Of a DNA stretch of 6,903 bases, positions 6,087 through 6,903 are shown piece by piece. Location: the NCBI GenBank assembly GCA_023253435.1, contig JALRGJ010000056.1, forward strand, positions 1 through 6,903, written 5' to 3'. Under the pieces are notes generated by a model. The model saw nothing but the letters and a program-made list of their open reading frames with translations, ran no database searches and was not told where the DNA came from. The stretch is from Ilumatobacteraceae bacterium. Lineage in GTDB: Bacteria > Actinomycetota > Acidimicrobiia > Acidimicrobiales > Ilumatobacteraceae. The first letter of the stretch is position 1. Every line of letters starts with the position of its first letter. Made by a program: the position numbers and the translations under genes.

Positions 6087-6903
6087 CTACCTCGGACGAG
6101 CGACGCCAGCGACTCGGTTCCAGCGAATTGCATTGACTTTCACCACATCGCCAGTTTGGGGGGCATGAACCAATGTTCCGTTACCTAAATAAATTCCTAC
6201 GTGACTGATAGGGCTGTAATAAAAAATTAAGTCACCCGGCTGAGCCATTTCCTTAGGAATCTTTGGTAACGAATTGAATTGTCGTCGTGAATTTCGAGGG
6301 AGACCTACACCCGCTTTTGCCCAGGCGTACGTGGTGAGTCCCGAACAATCAAAGGCTTTTCCGGGTGAGCTTTGGCCATATCTATATGGCACACCAAGTT
6401 GGCTGAGCGCAGCCCTGACCGCGGTTTGAGCTCCTGCTGATACAGAGGGAATGTTTCCGTACTTGCGGCGCAATGCAGCATATTTACTCTGATAACCAGC
6501 CGCTTGTCGCTGCGCATCTGTGAGCGCTTGTGCTTCACGTCGCTCACGTTCTTCACGTAACAGATCAATGAGATCGCCTTGCACTGTTGACTTTAATTGC
6601 TCGTAACGAGCCACTAAACCTTCAGTAGCGCGTTGTCTTTTTATGACGTTCTCGGCTACTGCTTCTGCATATTTACGTTTACGTTCGAGCAAAGACTTCT
6701 TTTTTGTTAATTCAGTTGCAGTTGCATCAAGTTGATCGGTAGTAAGCGACCCTTGGTTCATGGCGATGCTGGTGAGTTGGCTACGTTGCAATGCGTCCTG
6801 CACTCCACCTGACGACGCAAAAAGATTTGTCAGAGTTGAGTTACGTCCACCGTGCATGTATTGATTAACCGCTGACGCATAGAGCACCCCACGCATTTGA
6901 GAC
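6087..6903 (-). CDS. NlpC/P60 peptidoglycan endopeptidase, RipA-like, N-terminus missing
   Basis: A cell-wall hydrolase of the C40 family, which cuts the gamma-D-Glu to diaminopimelate bond in peptide stems, usually at the septum. The frame is open to the right window edge, and the first ATG (6896) is probably an internal Met because the expected signal peptide and the start of the coiled coil are absent. Counting from that Met, an Ala/Lys/Glu/Arg/Gln-rich, strongly helical region (about 50-145) is followed by the catalytic domain (about 155-269): C184 in FDCSGLTTYAW, H232 in ISHVGIYLGNG and H244 in LVHAPQTGDV form the Cys-His-His site. The domain order matches RipA/RipC and PcsB-like proteins, where the coiled coil keeps the enzyme inactive until it is triggered, often by FtsEX; whether that applies here is inference. 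Its TAG stop directly abuts the TTG of the kinase frame, so the gene heads the visible operon. Confidence 0.92.
   Translation of the reverse strand, partial: SQMRGVLYASAVNQYMHGGRNSTLTNLFASSGGVQDALQRSQLTSIAMNQGSLTTDQLDATATELTKKKSLLERKRKYAEAVAENVIKRQRATEGLVARYEQLKSTVQGDLIDLLREERERREAQALTDAQRQAAGYQSKYAALRRKYGNIPSVSAGAQTAVRAALSQLGVPYRYGQSSPGKAFDCSGLTTYAWAKAGVGLPRNSRRQFNSLPKIPKEMAQPGDLIFYYSPISHVGIYLGNGTLVHAPQTGDVVKVNAIRWNRVAGVARPR

Noticed and set aside
1..6903. Mobile elements, CRISPR arrays, tRNA or rRNA genes, phage genes
   Set aside because: I looked for repeats, transposase or integrase motifs and RNA signatures on both strands and found none. Genes fill nearly the whole window.

Overview
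The window looks like ordinary chromosomal DNA from an aquatic or soil actinobacterium, possibly Acidimicrobiia. This is inferred from gene content and has not been tested: a PcrA/UvrD1-type helicase, a ferredoxin/P450 pair with a single-cluster [3Fe-4S]-type ferredoxin, an ACAD10-like kinase, and a RipA-like coiled-coil NlpC/P60 endopeptidase. Base composition is close to balanced by eye and similar throughout. I see no mobile element, CRISPR array, rRNA or tRNA, and no gap over 300 bases without a gene.

Layout. (1) Bases 1-2736, minus strand: a compact operon read right to left, with a small ferredoxin, a cytochrome P450 and then a PcrA/UvrD helicase that runs off the left edge after 437 residues. 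The junctions are a 1-nt gap and a 4-nt GTGA overlap. (2) Bases 2737-2772: a 36-bp divergent intergenic region that must serve both directions. It contains a symmetric TAGGTTA that gives a TAnnnT -10 box on each strand, and the ferredoxin mRNA is predicted to be leaderless. (3) Bases 2773-4274, plus strand: yaaA (peroxide-stress/DUF328 family) overlapping a short-chain dehydrogenase by ATGA. (4) Bases 4272-4289: a hairpin that probably ends transcription from both sides. (5) Bases 4303-6903, minus strand: an NlpC/P60 cell-wall endopeptidase (N-terminus beyond the right edge), an ACAD10-like phosphotransferase and a dienelactone-hydrolase-family protein, separated by 0-2 nt.

How the genes may work together. 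The ferredoxin is the probable electron donor for the P450; no ferredoxin reductase is in the window. The dienelactone-hydrolase-like enzyme and ACAD10-like kinase could form a lactone/4-hydroxyacid catabolic step, and the SDR could act on related alcohols or ketones. That part is inference. The P450-to-helicase overlap and the cell-wall-hydrolase-to-kinase junction place housekeeping functions in the same transcripts as small-molecule metabolism. I did not find a clearly new biological system. The most distinctive points are the compact bidirectional promoter, the hydrolase/kinase pair, and a slippery A7 tract in yaaA whose -1 frame stays open into the SDR gene.
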